Shown here: positions 9,526 through 19,420 of the stretch, one piece after another | Layout: the number at the start of each line of letters is the position of its first letter | How positions within the stretch are numbered: position 1 is the first letter of the stretch | Assembly: GCA_947500645.1 (NCBI GenBank) | Contig: CANMSD010000003.1 | Location: 246,501 to 310,500 of the forward strand | Length of the DNA stretch: 64,000 nucleotides | Source of the DNA: an uncultured Erythrobacter sp. | GTDB taxonomy: Bacteria; Pseudomonadota; Alphaproteobacteria; Sphingomonadales; Sphingomonadaceae | Direction: 5' to 3' | Made by a program: the position numbers and the translations under genes | The notes under the pieces: model-generated | Databases searched by the model: none | Told to the model about the DNA's origin: nothing | The model's input: the letters and a program-made list of their open reading frames with translations, nothing else

Positions 9526-10286
9526 TCGTGCCGCTTCGCATAGGCTTTGTGCTGCTGGCGGCGCTATCGCTTTCGGCGCAACGCGAACCAATTCTTGTGC
9601 CTGAAGTCAGCCAGAATCGGGTCGAGGTTCGTCAAGGCTTCACCGGTGCAAATTTGCTGCTCTACGGGGCGATTGTCGATCCTCGCGGCCCAGCGCGCGG
9701 GACCGACTACGACATAGTTGTGGTGTTGAAGGGTCCCGCTGAACCGATCCGCCTACGCGAAAAGGAACGGATCGCCGGCATCTGGATGAACGCGGGCAGT
9801 TCCGATTTTCGCTCGGCGCCATCCTTCTTCGCGGTCGCATCCTCCAGCCCGATTTCCGAGATTGTCGATGAGCGGACTGCTGCAATTTACGAGCTCGGCA
9901 CCGAGTTCATCCAACTTAGCCCATCCGGTCAGATCGAGCCGGAGGAGCAAGCCCGATTTGCAGAAGGCTTGGTCGACATGCGCCAACGCCTTGGCCTGTA
10001 CAAGCAGGATATGACCGGGGTGCGTATAAGCGAGAAGGTGCTGTACCAGGCCCGCATTGCCCTTCCATCCAACGTGACGACGGGTGAGTACACAGCCGAG
10101 ACATTCGCCATCGCTGGCGGCCGGGTTCTTGCCAGCGCCACCGCCGATATAACGGTTCAAAAGGTGGGTCTCGAAGGGCAAGTCGTGAACGCCGCCAATC
10201 GCTGGTCGCTATTCTACGGGCTGGGCGCAATCATGCTTTCGGTGTTCATGGGGTGGTTCGCAGGCCGCGTTTTCGCCAGAGCGTAG
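9522..10286 (+). CDS. TIGR02186 family membrane-anchored periplasmic protein
   Basis: A 254-aa protein with an N-terminal signal-like helix (about 6-19), a periplasmic beta-rich domain (residues 25-215) and one C-terminal membrane helix (about 228-250, LFYGLGAIMLSVFMGWFAGRVF). It matches the conserved unknown family TIGR02186 (motifs LVPEVSQNRVEVRQGFTGANLLLYGA and IWMN near the middle). The start is GTG at 9522, overlapping the permease stop, which decides the start. Probably a periplasmic helper of the TauE/SafE transporter; the biochemical role is unknown. Confidence 0.85.
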   Translation: MIVPLRIGFVLLAALSLSAQREPILVPEVSQNRVEVRQGFTGANLLLYGAIVDPRGPARGTDYDIVVVLKGPAEPIRLREKERIAGIWMNAGSSDFRSAPSFFAVASSSPISEIVDERTAAIYELGTEFIQLSPSGQIEPEEQARFAEGLVDMRQRLGLYKQDMTGVRISEKVLYQARIALPSNVTTGEYTAETFAIAGGRVLASATADITVQKVGLEGQVVNAANRWSLFYGLGAIMLSVFMGWFAGRVFARA

Positions 10287-10407
10287 GCCGCAAAGCCCTC
10301 GATACCGCGTTTGCCAGCGGCCTAGGGTGTTCAGATAGCGTTGACGCGATCTTAACCCAATTATCGCTATTCCCGCCCCCATACCAGTTTGGGGAAAGAA
10401 TACGCTC

Positions 10408-12225
10408 ATGACCGATATGGGGAACCAGAATTTTGGCCGTTCGCAAGCTAGCGGTGCGCGAGCAACCGACGGCGCTGCAGAGGCGGTTGCCGATTTGAAC
10501 AAAGGCCAAGCCGCCACCGCGCCCGCTCCTGCGGTTCAATCTGCTCCTCCTCAGGCTCCTGCGGCTCAACCCGCCCAGGCACCCGCTGCTACACCAGCGG
10601 CAGATAAGGCACCGGGCGGCAAAGACAATTCCAAGCAACCTATCGGTGTTGTGCTCGAAATCTCCGGTGCTGGTTCGCAAATTGCCATCGATCTGCAACG
10701 TCTCAGCGAATGTATGGAAGACCCCGACCCATCCATCGCTCTCGCAGGCCAGGTCGGTAGCCAGATCAAAATCCGCGTCGGCGACTCGTGGTTGCTCGCC
10801 AACGTGCGCGACCAACGCAAGGATCGCCGTGCTGAAGGCGGGATCATCGCCAGCATCGACTTCCTCGGCGAAGGTCAGGAAGAGAAGCTGACCGGTCGCA
10901 TCCACGGTTTCCGCCGTGGTGTGACCCGCTATCCCGTCCCCGGCGGACTGGTCTATCCGGCGACGACCAAGGACCTCGAGCAAATCTACGCCAGCGATGG
11001 CCGCGCCAATATCACGATTGGTACCGTCTATCCGACCAAGGATATTCGCGCCGGCCTTTATATCGACGCGATGCTGGGTAAGCACTTCGCGCTGCTCGGC
11101 TCGACCGGTACCGGCAAATCGACCAGCGCCGCGCTGATCCTACACCGTATCTGTGAGGCTGCGCCCAAGGGCCACATCGTCATGATTGACCCTCACGGCG
11201 AGTATTCCGCTGCTTTCCGTCAGACCGGTCAGATCCTCGACGTGTCGAACCTGCAAATGCCATATTGGCTGATGAACTTCGAAGAACATTGCGAAGTGCT
11301 CCTCACCAGCGACGGCAACGAGCGCCAGGTCGATGCCGACATTCTTGCCAAGTGCCTTCTGCATGCGCGCGGCAAGAACCGCCTTGCAGAGACGATGGGC
11401 AAGATCACCGCCGATTCGCCGATTCCCTATCTCCTGTCCGACCTAGCGACCAAGCTTCAGGACGAAATGGGCAAGCTGGACAAGGCCACTTCATCCGCGC
11501 CGTACATGCGGATCAAGGGCAAGCTCGATGAGCTCAAGGCCGATCCGCGCTATCAGTTCATGTTCTCCGGCATGCTCGTTGGCGACACAATGGCCGACTT
11601 CATCTCCAAGGTGTTCCGCATGCCTGGCGAGGGCAAGCCAATCTCGATCATCGACGTGTCCGGCGTTCCGTCCGACATCACGTCGACCGTGGTTGCCGTG
11701 CTCAGCCGCCTGGTGTTCGACTTTGCCATCTGGGGTCGCGAAGAAAAGACCCGTCCGATCCTCCTCGTCTGCGAAGAGGCCCACCGATACGTGCCGAGCG
11801 AGAAGAACGCCGACGGTTCGTCGGTTGCCAGCATTCTCGGCCGGATCGCGAAGGAAGGTCGTAAGTACGGCATCAGCCTGGGCCTCATCACCCAGCGTCC
11901 GTCCGACTTGGCCGAAGGCGTGCTGTCACAATGCGGCACCATCCTGTCCATGCGCCTGAACAACGATCGAGACCAGGCCTTTGTGAAAGCCGCCATGCCA
12001 GAAGGCGCGCGCGGCTTCCTCGACTCCATTCCGGCGCTGCGTAACCGCGAGGTCATCATCTGCGGCGAGGGTGTCGCCATTCCTATCCGCGTCAGTTTCG
12101 ATAACCTCGAAGAGAACAAGCGACCGGCTTCGGAAGACCCGAGCTTTGTCGACCTTTGGAACGAGGGCGGCGGCGAAGAGGAAGTGGTCGACCGCGTCGT
12201 CCAGCGCTGGAGAAGCCAAGGGTGA
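10408..12225 (+). CDS. HerA-type DNA translocase / DUF87 ATP-binding protein
   Basis: A 605-aa FtsK/HerA-superfamily ATPase. An Ala/Pro/Gln-rich disordered tail occupies about residues 15-75. A small beta-barrel (HAS-barrel-like, about 78-185) follows, then the motor domain with Walker A GSTGTGKS (231-238), DPHGEY (261-266), a Walker B segment ILLVCEEAH (451-459) and a late QRPSDL motif. HerA proteins are hexameric DNA translocases that in other organisms pair with NurA nuclease or with defence proteins (Sir2-HerA, DUF4297-HerA). No nuclease or defence partner is adjacent here, so this looks like the free-standing alphaproteobacterial form. A GGGGAAAG ribosome site precedes ATG 10408. Confidence 0.85.
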   Translation: MTDMGNQNFGRSQASGARATDGAAEAVADLNKGQAATAPAPAVQSAPPQAPAAQPAQAPAATPAADKAPGGKDNSKQPIGVVLEISGAGSQIAIDLQRLSECMEDPDPSIALAGQVGSQIKIRVGDSWLLANVRDQRKDRRAEGGIIASIDFLGEGQEEKLTGRIHGFRRGVTRYPVPGGLVYPATTKDLEQIYASDGRANITIGTVYPTKDIRAGLYIDAMLGKHFALLGSTGTGKSTSAALILHRICEAAPKGHIVMIDPHGEYSAAFRQTGQILDVSNLQMPYWLMNFEEHCEVLLTSDGNERQVDADILAKCLLHARGKNRLAETMGKITADSPIPYLLSDLATKLQDEMGKLDKATSSAPYMRIKGKLDELKADPRYQFMFSGMLVGDTMADFISKVFRMPGEGKPISIIDVSGVPSDITSTVVAVLSRLVFDFAIWGREEKTRPILLVCEEAHRYVPSEKNADGSSVASILGRIAKEGRKYGISLGLITQRPSDLAEGVLSQCGTILSMRLNNDRDQAFVKAAMPEGARGFLDSIPALRNREVIICGEGVAIPIRVSFDNLEENKRPASEDPSFVDLWNEGGGEEEVVDRVVQRWRSQG

Positions 12226-12234
12226 TTTGGTTTC

Positions 12235-12460
12235 CGCACCCCGTCCGGGGTGCGATGTCCTCGCGGTCTGCGGGCAAGCCCGCACCGCTGCGGGCGGCCG
12301 CTTGGCCTTGCGGCGCTGCGCGCCGTGCTCCGCGACCAAGCCAGATGGATGGCGCACTTTCGAAGCCGATAGGCTTCGCAAGCGCGACCGCGCGCCGCGG
12401 CTTATGCCGCGAAAGCCTAGCGGGCCGGATGGCCCGCGCCCGGCGCTTGAGGGCGCAAGC
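12235..12460. repeat. array of short GC-rich hairpins between convergent genes
   Basis: Seven short inverted repeats in 226 bases: CGCACCCC/GGGGTGCG (12235-12254), TGCGGG/CCCGCA (12269-12284), CGGCG/CGCCG (12311-12325), CGAAGCC/GGCTTCG (12361-12378), CGCGG/CCGCG (12396-12411), GCGGGCC/GGCCCGC (12420-12437) and GCTTG/CAAGC (12445-12460). Most loops are 4-6 nt. There is no T-run, so these are not classical terminators. The stretch separates the convergent herA-type and queE genes and carries no credible gene. Confidence 0.7.
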
Positions 12461-12463
12461 AAA

Positions 12464-13198
12464 CTACGTCCCACGCTCATCCCCATACAGGTGGATGTGC
12501 AGCCGATCCGACATGCGGAAGCCGTGCTTCAGGCATAGCGGGGCGAGCCATTCCTCGCGCTTGCGCAGGGTCGCGCTGTTCGTCCCCTCCGGCATCAGAA
12601 AGACGTGTCCCGGCTTGAACATGTAGTGTCGCTGGAGCGCCAGCACCTCGTCCACATCCTCCGGCGAAGCGATCACGAACTTGAACCATGCGCGCGGATC
12701 GACCGCATAGTGATCGAGCCGTTCCGGGATCAGCGCCAATTCGGCCGCATTGCCCGAATGCGCGAGTTTGGGACTGACATTGTATTGATCCACGCGCACA
12801 TCGACATGGCTCGGCGCCTTGGTTGTGCCATTGGTCTCGATCTCGATTTCCAGGTCCGGTAGCAGCGCGAGCAGGTCCGCCAGCGCGCCGCCCTGCATCA
12901 ACGGTTCGCCGCCTGTGATCACCAGCCGCTTCTGACCCAACGCCTCGATCCGCTCGGCGACATCCGCCACCTCCAGCGTCACCTGGTTGGCCTTGCGATC
13001 AAAGGTTTTGCCATCGCGGTGCTGCCGCTCGTCCCCGTCGAAGTGCCAGGTATAGGCCGTGTCGCACCACACGCAGGCGAGGTTGCAGCGCGACAGCCGC
13101 ATAAAGGCAACGGGCGTGCCCGCGCTCGGCCCTTCGCCCTGCAGCGATGCAAAAATCTCCGGCCCGCCGGTGTCGTCTGTTGCGCAAATCAGCGACAT
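12464..13198 (-). CDS. queE: 7-carboxy-7-deazaguanine synthase
   Basis: Radical SAM enzyme that converts carboxytetrahydropterin to 7-carboxy-7-deazaguanine, a step of queuosine and other 7-deazapurine biosynthesis. The 244-aa protein has the iron-sulfur binding cluster RCNLACVWC (Cys38, Cys42, Cys45, spacing CX3CX2C), the substrate-side motif EIFASLQGEG at 14-23, and the SAM-binding GGEP at 96-99. Other que genes are not in the window, so it is a detached gene. ATG at 13198 gives the usual family N-terminus. Confidence 0.93.
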   Translation of the reverse strand: MSLICATDDTGGPEIFASLQGEGPSAGTPVAFMRLSRCNLACVWCDTAYTWHFDGDERQHRDGKTFDRKANQVTLEVADVAERIEALGQKRLVITGGEPLMQGGALADLLALLPDLEIEIETNGTTKAPSHVDVRVDQYNVSPKLAHSGNAAELALIPERLDHYAVDPRAWFKFVIASPEDVDEVLALQRHYMFKPGHVFLMPEGTNSATLRKREEWLAPLCLKHGFRMSDRLHIHLYGDERGT

Positions 13199-13210
13199 AT
13201 TATTTCCTAC

Positions 13211-13304
13211 GAAGTTGACACAATTGACACCGTGTCACCCGGGTCGAGCATATCTGAAGCCCGCAGAAAACTGCCAAAAATCGTTCCAAAAGCGAAGTTG
13301 ACAC
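13211..13304. other. repeated TTGACAC words and a TGACAC-C-GTGTCA palindrome upstream of queE
   Basis: The 11-mer GAAGTTGACAC occurs at 13211-13221 and again at 13294-13304. Between them TGACACCGTGTCA (13225-13237) is a perfect 6-bp inverted repeat around one base. It sits in the 239-base gap upstream of queE and downstream of the MtfA-like gene. It could be an operator or a small dispersed repeat. No gene is seen in the gap. Confidence 0.4.
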
Positions 13305-13437
13305 TTCTCCAACTTGAAACGGGTTTTGCGGTGCTTGTCATGCTTTTTCCATGCCACGTTTGCGATGGGTAGGAAAGCGTCGCTCTCCTGCTCGCTGGGA
13401 GAGGGGAGGCATTGATCCCGGCTCTTCGAACGCCACC

Positions 13438-14253
13438 TTAGTCCCACTGCGCCGGGTCGAGCGCCAACAGTTCGGACATTTGTGAATAGAGATGCGGCTC
13501 CTCACGCCGCAACGCCCGTGACTTCTCAAAAAAAGTGACAATCGCTTCGGCGAAAAACTCTTCATGGTTCGTCGCTCCGTAAGGATCGATCAGGGTCGCT
13601 TTCCCGATTTCGACCTTTTCGATATGGGTGTGATAGGCATCGAGCATGGCCTTTTCCCAACCCGCATAGGCTTGCCCCTTGCGCAGGATCGGGATTCCGT
13701 TGGTGTGGCCTGTCAACGCATCCAGCTGGTGCGCGAATTCGTGAATGACGACATTAAACCCGTCTTTCGGGTCCAGCCCGCCATGCAGCGCCTGGTCCCA
13801 TGACAGAATGACCGGCCCCCGGGCCCAGCTTTCGCCCAGCGTCGCGTGCCTGTTTTCACTGACGACATAGCCGTCATGCGTGTCGCGGTGGGTGACGAAG
13901 GCAGAAGGGTAGATCAGCACGTTCCTGAGCGTATCGTACCAGACCGGACTGTTGACGATCAGCAGGCACGCCTGCGCCGCGATGGAGAGCCTCATTTCAT
14001 CGGTGACCTCAACGCCGTTATTGCCGCGGAACGTGACCTGATCGAGGAACAGGTTGATCTTCCCCTCCAGCGAGAGCCGCAGATCGTGCGGCAAGAGCTC
14101 GACCAGCGGAACGAGCCGTTCGACCACGGCGCGCTGTTCGGGCGTGAGCGGCGTCACCAGAAGTTCCCTGCACCTGCGCCGCTTCGCAACGGCGCGGTAG
14201 ATGAAGAACGCGGTGACCAGCAGCGCGGCGACAAGGAAGAGCCAGAGCGACAT
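13438..14253 (-). CDS. mtfA: MtfA-like M90 zinc peptidase
   Basis: A 271-aa zinc metallopeptidase of family M90. An N-terminal hydrophobic helix (residues 3-19) anchors it. The zinc motif is VIHEFAHQLD (His171, Glu172, His175) and a downstream NHEEFFAEA (Glu231-Glu236) carries the third ligand, as in E. coli MtfA. The E. coli protein binds the repressor Mlc and so affects glucose PTS regulation; whether a Mlc-like partner exists here is unknown. The stop of valS lies on the same strand upstream with a gap of about 53 bases, so the two may be co-transcribed. Confidence 0.9.
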   Translation of the reverse strand: MSLWLFLVAALLVTAFFIYRAVAKRRRCRELLVTPLTPEQRAVVERLVPLVELLPHDLRLSLEGKINLFLDQVTFRGNNGVEVTDEMRLSIAAQACLLIVNSPVWYDTLRNVLIYPSAFVTHRDTHDGYVVSENRHATLGESWARGPVILSWDQALHGGLDPKDGFNVVIHEFAHQLDALTGHTNGIPILRKGQAYAGWEKAMLDAYHTHIEKVEIGKATLIDPYGATNHEEFFAEAIVTFFEKSRALRREEPHLYSQMSELLALDPAQWD

Positions 14254-14306
14254 CTCAAGCAGATAAGATGCCGCTCAGACTTTTGGTAGGGTGTGAGGCG
14301 GTCGGC

Positions 14307-17222
14307 TTATCCGAGCCGCGCCAGCGCCGCTGTAAGCCGTTCTGCCTCTGCTGAGTGATGCGCGAAGTCGGCCTTGGCCTTCTCCACTGCTTCCGGCTTG
14401 GCGCGTTCGACGAAGTTCGCATTGCCTAGACGGCCTTCGAGCGATTTCGCTTCCTTTTGCGAAGCTTCGAGTGCTTTTTTGAGCCGCGCTTTTTCCTCGG
14501 CAATGTCGATGATGCCCTCGAGCGGGATCACGAAGACGTCACCGCCTGCGGTAACTTGCATCGCCGGGCCGTCAGGCGCCTCGCCCAGGGTCACCGGGGT
14601 CAGGCGGGCGAGCCGTTCAATCGCGGCGCTGCTGCGCTCGATTGTGCTGCTGGCCAGCTCCGATGCGCTCGGCAGGAACGCCGCCAATTTCGCGCCGGGC
14701 GCGATGCCCAGCTCGTTTTTGGCGCTGCGGACATTGCTGGTGAGTTCGATGACCCAGTCAATCGCATCGGTGGCAGGCTTGCTGACATTGGCGCGCGGAT
14801 TGGGCCATTTGGCGGTGATGATCGGATATTCGCTGCGAGGGTTTCCGTTTTCTGGGCCGTTTAGCGCGCCTTGCGCATGCCACAGCTCTTCCGTGATAAA
14901 CGGCATGAACGGGTGCAGCATGACGAAGATTTGATCGAGCGCCCATCCGGCGACTTCACGGGTTTCGGTGGCCGCCGTCTCGCTCGCACCTTCAGCAAAG
15001 ACAGGTTTGATCAGCTCCAGATACCAGTCGCAGAACTTGCTCCACGTAAACTGATAGATTGTGTTCGCCGCCGCATCGAAGCGCAGGTCGGCCATCGCGG
15101 CGTCTAGCGCTTCGACCGTCTGCTGAACCTCGCCAATGATCCATTGGTTCGCCGCCAGCCTCGCCTCTGGAGCGGCGAGAGTGCTGGATGCGCCAATGCC
15201 ATTGGACTGGCAGAAACGCGTCGCATTCCAGAGCTTTGTCGCGAAATTGCGGTATCCCTTGACCCGCTCATTATCCATTTTGATATCGCGCCCCTGGCTT
15301 TCCATCGCCGCCATGAAGAAGCGCAGCGCATCCGCGCCATATTCGTCAATCAGGCCGAGCGGATCGACGACATTGCCCTTCGATTTGGACATTTTCGCGC
15401 CGTCGGCTGCGCGAACTAGACCGTGTAGATACAGCTTGGGCCAGGGCGCTTTGCCCATATTGTATTGACCCATCATCATCATCCGCGCGTCCCAGAAGAA
15501 CAGGATGTCAAAGCCGCTGATCAGCAAATCGTTGGGGAAGTGTTTTTCGAGCAGATCACTTTCATTGGGCCAGCCGAGCGTGGCGAAGGGCCAGAGCGCG
15601 GAGGAGAACCATGTGTCGAGGACGTCGGGGTCGCGGATTAGACGTACCATGTCCGGAACGCCTACATCATGCTCCCCGACGCCAACGTCGAAATTATCCG
15701 GATAGTATTCTTTTGCCTGAGCAATTGCTTCGGCCTCTGTCATCGCGACGAAGGCCACACGTTCGCTTGGCTCGACCGTCGAAATCTTTATCTGACCTGG
15801 AGGGCTGTCGGCCCGCAAATTTATCTTAACGGGCGATGCCTTTTTCTGGTCCTTGCCGACTTTCGGTCCAAACCAAGCTGGAATCCGGTGCCCCCACCAC
15901 AGCTGGCGTGAAATGCACCAGGGCTGGATGTTCTCCATCCAGTTGAAGAAGGTCTTCTCCCAGCTTTGCGGGACGATTTCGATCGTGCCGTCCTTGACCT
16001 GTTGGATCGGCTTTTGCGCGAGCTTTTCGGCATCGACATACCATTGATCGGTCAGCCATGGCTCGATTACCACGCCGCCGCGATCGCCAAACGGTGTGGC
16101 AATGGTGCGCGGCTCGGCATCGAGTTCTTGCGTCTCGCCCTTCTTCGTCTTGGTGATGTGCGGGATTAGGAAGCCCTGTTCCTTCAGCCGCTGCACAACC
16201 AGTTCGCGCGCGCCCGACACTCCGTCGCGTTTGAAACGGTGCAGGCCGAGATATTCCTCCGGCACCAGCCCGTCGGCGGTCTGACAAACATTCGCATCGC
16301 CATCGAGCATGTTGAGCATCTCGCCCGCCGCAATCCCGGCGCGCTTGCCGACTTCGAAATCGTTGAAATCGTGTCCCGGCGTGATCTTCACCGCGCCGCT
16401 GCCCAGCTCCGGATCGGCGTGCTCGTCCGTAATGATCGGCACTTTGCGGCCCGTGATCGGCAGGACAACATGCTTGCCAACAACGCTGGCATAGCGCTCA
16501 TCAGAGGGGTGCACTGCGACCGCCATATCGGCCAGCATCGTCTCGGGCCGCGTGGTCGCAACCTCGATGTAATCCCGGCCATCCGGCAAGGTCACGCCGT
16601 CTTCCAGCGGATATTTGAAATGCCAGAAATGGCCGGGAATGTTCTGGCTCTCGACTTCGAGATCAGAGATCGCGGTCTTCAGCTTCGGGTCCCAGTTCAC
16701 CAGCCGTTTGTCGCGATAGATCAGGCCGTCATTATAAAGGTCGACGAAGGTCTTGAGCACCGCCTTCGTAAAGTGCTCGTCCATCGTGAACTGTTCGCGC
16801 GACCAGTCCATCGAGCACCCGAGACGGCGCAGCTGACCTGTGATTGTGCCGCCGCTCTCGGCCTTCCATTCCCAGACCTTGTCGACGAATTCTTCGCGCG
16901 AATAATTGGTGCGCTTGTCCTGGCGTTCTTCCAGTTGGCGCTCGACCACCATTTGCGTGGCGATGCCCGCATGGTCGGTGCCTACGACCCACAGTGCATC
17001 CTTGCCGCGCAGCCGCTCATAGCGAACCACGATATCCTGCAGCGTGTTGTCGAGCGCGTGGCCGATATGCAGCGACCCGGTGACGTTTGGCGGCGGGTTC
17101 ACAATGGTGAAGGGTTCCGCATCGGGGCGCTCGGGCCGGAACAGGCCTTTCTCTTCCCAATGCTGATACCAGCGCGCCTCGATCTCGGCCGGGTTGAAGG
17201 TGGTGGGTAGTTGCTCGGTCAT
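14307..17222 (-). CDS. valS: valine--tRNA ligase
   Basis: Class I aminoacyl-tRNA synthetase charging tRNA-Val. From ATG 17222 it is 971 aa. ATP-site motifs HIGH (LHIGH, residues 51-55) and KMSKS (AKMSKSKGN, about 606-614) are intact, an editing (CP1) domain lies between them, and [13 protein letters not shown] precedes the C-terminal half. A Val-specific coiled-coil arm ends the protein ([21 protein letters not shown]). The segment just before the DVLDTWFSS motif is longer than in E. coli. The frame is open 14 codons upstream, but [15 protein letters not shown] is the family N-terminus. A long palindrome lies 28 bases upstream of the start. Confidence 0.97.
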   Translation of the reverse strand: MTEQLPTTFNPAEIEARWYQHWEEKGLFRPERPDAEPFTIVNPPPNVTGSLHIGHALDNTLQDIVVRYERLRGKDALWVVGTDHAGIATQMVVERQLEERQDKRTNYSREEFVDKVWEWKAESGGTITGQLRRLGCSMDWSREQFTMDEHFTKAVLKTFVDLYNDGLIYRDKRLVNWDPKLKTAISDLEVESQNIPGHFWHFKYPLEDGVTLPDGRDYIEVATTRPETMLADMAVAVHPSDERYASVVGKHVVLPITGRKVPIITDEHADPELGSGAVKITPGHDFNDFEVGKRAGIAAGEMLNMLDGDANVCQTADGLVPEEYLGLHRFKRDGVSGARELVVQRLKEQGFLIPHITKTKKGETQELDAEPRTIATPFGDRGGVVIEPWLTDQWYVDAEKLAQKPIQQVKDGTIEIVPQSWEKTFFNWMENIQPWCISRQLWWGHRIPAWFGPKVGKDQKKASPVKINLRADSPPGQIKISTVEPSERVAFVAMTEAEAIAQAKEYYPDNFDVGVGEHDVGVPDMVRLIRDPDVLDTWFSSALWPFATLGWPNESDLLEKHFPNDLLISGFDILFFWDARMMMMGQYNMGKAPWPKLYLHGLVRAADGAKMSKSKGNVVDPLGLIDEYGADALRFFMAAMESQGRDIKMDNERVKGYRNFATKLWNATRFCQSNGIGASSTLAAPEARLAANQWIIGEVQQTVEALDAAMADLRFDAAANTIYQFTWSKFCDWYLELIKPVFAEGASETAATETREVAGWALDQIFVMLHPFMPFITEELWHAQGALNGPENGNPRSEYPIITAKWPNPRANVSKPATDAIDWVIELTSNVRSAKNELGIAPGAKLAAFLPSASELASSTIERSSAAIERLARLTPVTLGEAPDGPAMQVTAGGDVFVIPLEGIIDIAEEKARLKKALEASQKEAKSLEGRLGNANFVERAKPEAVEKAKADFAHHSAEAERLTAALARLG

Positions 17223-17249
17223 TGTGTGTCTTATCTCATGTGCCGGGCC

Positions 17250-17321
17250 GCCCGCTCCCTCCACCCTTCCACCCGGATTGTGTCCCGGTCGATTCCGGGT
17301 GGAAGGGTGGAGGGAGCGGGC
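17250..17321. repeat. 28-bp perfect inverted repeat in the valS leader
   Basis: The left arm 17250-17277 and right arm 17294-17321 are perfect reverse complements, with a 16-nt loop. Arms contain CCCGCTCCCTCCACCC. It lies 28 bases upstream of the valS ATG and, on the other side, about 118 bases upstream of the divergent mlaE-like gene. Neither flank has a T-run, so it is not a simple intrinsic terminator. Confidence 0.9.
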
Positions 17322-17438
17322 TGGAGCAGCCCCATAACTCGAGCAATCTCAATACAGCGCCGTTGCTGCGACGCAACGAAGAGTTTCGCTTCGCGCTAAC
17401 TGACCGCTTGTGATGCTGGCGATTTCCTTACATAGCTG

Positions 17439-18557
17439 ATGCTTATGGATGGGGCCGCGCAATTCACGCTCGACGCAGACGAAGCCGGTGGTAGCCGGCT
17501 CTCGCTCGAAGGCTCCTTGCTGGTTTCCACCGTTGGCCCGCTCGACCATGATCTGAGCCAGATCTCGGACCAGCTGTCTGCGATCGACCTGTCGGGCGTC
17601 GAGGAAATCGACACAATCGGAGCATGGGTGGCATGTCGGCTGGCGGCGCGCCACGATGCGGAAATCGTCGGCGCCAGCGACCGGGCCAAGCGTCTGCTCG
17701 ATGCCGTCCAGGATGCGGGTAACGAAGCCGAAATACGGCCGCCGCGCGTCCCCGTGTGGGAGCGTGTGCCGGAGGCGATGGGCGAGCTGGTGTTCGACAT
17801 GCGCGCTGGCATCATCGGCGTTGTCGGCTTCCTTGGCCGGGTGCTGATCGGATTCGGCCAGTTGATCGCCAATCCCGGGCGCTTTCCGATGAAAGCCATG
17901 GTGCGCCAGATGGAGCTGGTCGGCGTCTCGGCCTTACCGATCATCGGTCTGATGAGCTTCCTGATCGGGATTGTGATTGCTCAGCAGGGCGCGGTGCAAT
18001 TGTCGCAATTTGGCGCGGAGACGCTGACAGTGAACCTCGTTGGCCGCATCACCTTGCGCGAGCTGGGCGTGCTGATGACCGCGATCATGGTTGCAGGGCG
18101 ATCTGGTAGTGCCTTTGCCGCGCAGATCGGTACGATGAAGCTGACCGAAGAGGTCGATGCGATGCGCACGATCGGCATATCGCCCATCGAAGTGCTGGTG
18201 ATACCACGCATTCTGGCGGCCACGTTCATGATGGTGCTGCTCGGCTTTTACGCCTCGATCGTCGCTATTGTCGGCGGCGCGGTGGTGGGGCAGTTCGCGC
18301 TCGGGATCCCGTTCTTCACCTTCCTTGAGCGTATTCAGGAGGTTGTGCCGACCTATGATCTTTGGGTCGGCCTGATCAAGGCACCGGTTTTCGGGCTGAT
18401 TGTCGGCCTCGCCGGTTGCTATCACGGCATGCGGGTGCAGGGTAATTCCGAACAGGTCGGGCTACGCACCACGATGGCTGTGGTCTCGGCGATTTTTGCG
18501 GTGATCGTGCTCGACGCGTTCTTCGCGGTGTTCTTTACCGAGATTGGATGGGGGTGA
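17439..18557 (+). CDS. mlaE: MlaE-family lipid ABC transporter permease with N-terminal STAS domain
   Basis: Inner-membrane permease of a Mla-type system that moves phospholipids between inner and outer membranes. The 372-aa protein carries a STAS-like domain at about residues 10-85 (LEGSLLVSTVGPLDH ... IDLSGVEEIDTIG) fused to the permease (about 110-370) with five to six membrane helices. The family signatures GRSGSAFAAQIGTMKLTEEVDAMRTIG and IPRILA are present. E. coli splits these functions between MlaE and MlaB, so the fusion probably replaces MlaB. The stop overlaps the start of the ATPase gene (TGATG). First gene of a four-gene operon. Confidence 0.94.
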   Translation: MLMDGAAQFTLDADEAGGSRLSLEGSLLVSTVGPLDHDLSQISDQLSAIDLSGVEEIDTIGAWVACRLAARHDAEIVGASDRAKRLLDAVQDAGNEAEIRPPRVPVWERVPEAMGELVFDMRAGIIGVVGFLGRVLIGFGQLIANPGRFPMKAMVRQMELVGVSALPIIGLMSFLIGIVIAQQGAVQLSQFGAETLTVNLVGRITLRELGVLMTAIMVAGRSGSAFAAQIGTMKLTEEVDAMRTIGISPIEVLVIPRILAATFMMVLLGFYASIVAIVGGAVVGQFALGIPFFTFLERIQEVVPTYDLWVGLIKAPVFGLIVGLAGCYHGMRVQGNSEQVGLRTTMAVVSAIFAVIVLDAFFAVFFTEIGWG

Positions 18558-19378
18558 TGGACGATATCCTCCAGCCCCGATTCAGCGGAGAGCCGCCGGT
18601 TATCGTCCAGGGCCTGACCAACAGGTTCGGTGATTTCGCGGTGCATGAAGGCCTCTCGCTGGAAGTGCGGGAAGGTGAGATACTTGGCGTTGTCGGCGGC
18701 TCCGGCACCGGCAAGTCGGTGCTGATGCGCTCTATTATCGGGCTGCAGATTCCGAATGAGGGCGATATTTCCGTATTCGGGCGCAAGATCACCGGGATCG
18801 ATCCAGATCAGGATTTGGGCGTGCGCTGCCGATGGGGCGTCATGTTCCAGGGCGGGGCGCTTTTCTCGACTCTAACGGTTGGCGAAAACGTCGAAGTGCC
18901 GTTGAAGAAATTCTATCCCGAGATCGAGCCTGAGCTGCGCCGGGAGATTGCGCGCTACAAGGTGCTGTTGTCCGGCCTTCCTGAGGACGCGATTGCGAAA
19001 TTCCCGTCAGAACTATCCGGGGGTATGAAGAAACGCGCAGGGCTCGCCCGCGCGCTCGCGCTCGATCCGGAGCTACTGTTCCTTGATGAACCGACCGCTG
19101 GCCTCGACCCAATCGGCGCGGCGGCTTTCGACCGGCTGACCAAGGAGTTGAAGGAAACGCTGGGCCTTACCGTGTTCCTCATCACCCATGATCTCGATAC
19201 GCTTTACGAGATCTGCGACCGGGTCGCGGTGCTGGCGGACAAGCAAGTCGTTGCCGTGGGCACGATCCCGGAATTGATCGCGACCGGACATCCGTGGATC
19301 GAGGATTACTTCAACGGTCCGCGCGGTCGCGCGGCTTTATCGACACATGAACGCGGCGAAAACGGAAGCGGGGGCTAA
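18557..19378 (+). CDS. mlaF: MlaF-type ABC transporter ATP-binding protein
   Basis: ATPase subunit of the lipid transporter. From ATG 18557 it is 273 aa. Walker A is GGSGTGKS (47-54), the Q-loop MFQGGALFSTLTVGENV near 96-112, the ABC signature LSGGM (153-157), Walker B LLFLDEP (173-179), and the H-loop LITHD. LSGGMKKRAGLARALALDP is typical of Mla/Ttg2 ATPases. In-frame ATG 18548 is an alternative start, but 18557 overlaps the permease stop as TGATG and has GGGGG just upstream, so it is preferred. Confidence 0.94.
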   Translation: MDDILQPRFSGEPPVIVQGLTNRFGDFAVHEGLSLEVREGEILGVVGGSGTGKSVLMRSIIGLQIPNEGDISVFGRKITGIDPDQDLGVRCRWGVMFQGGALFSTLTVGENVEVPLKKFYPEIEPELRREIARYKVLLSGLPEDAIAKFPSELSGGMKKRAGLARALALDPELLFLDEPTAGLDPIGAAAFDRLTKELKETLGLTVFLITHDLDTLYEICDRVAVLADKQVVAVGTIPELIATGHPWIEDYFNGPRGRAALSTHERGENGSGG

Positions 19379-19420
19379 GAGCATGGACAAGCCCGCGCCC
19401 TTCCGTTCATAGGGAAACCA

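Noticed and set aside
16239..17210. A 323-aa plus-strand open frame
   Set aside because: Entirely antisense to valS, whose motifs are unambiguous; a by-product of high GC codon usage.
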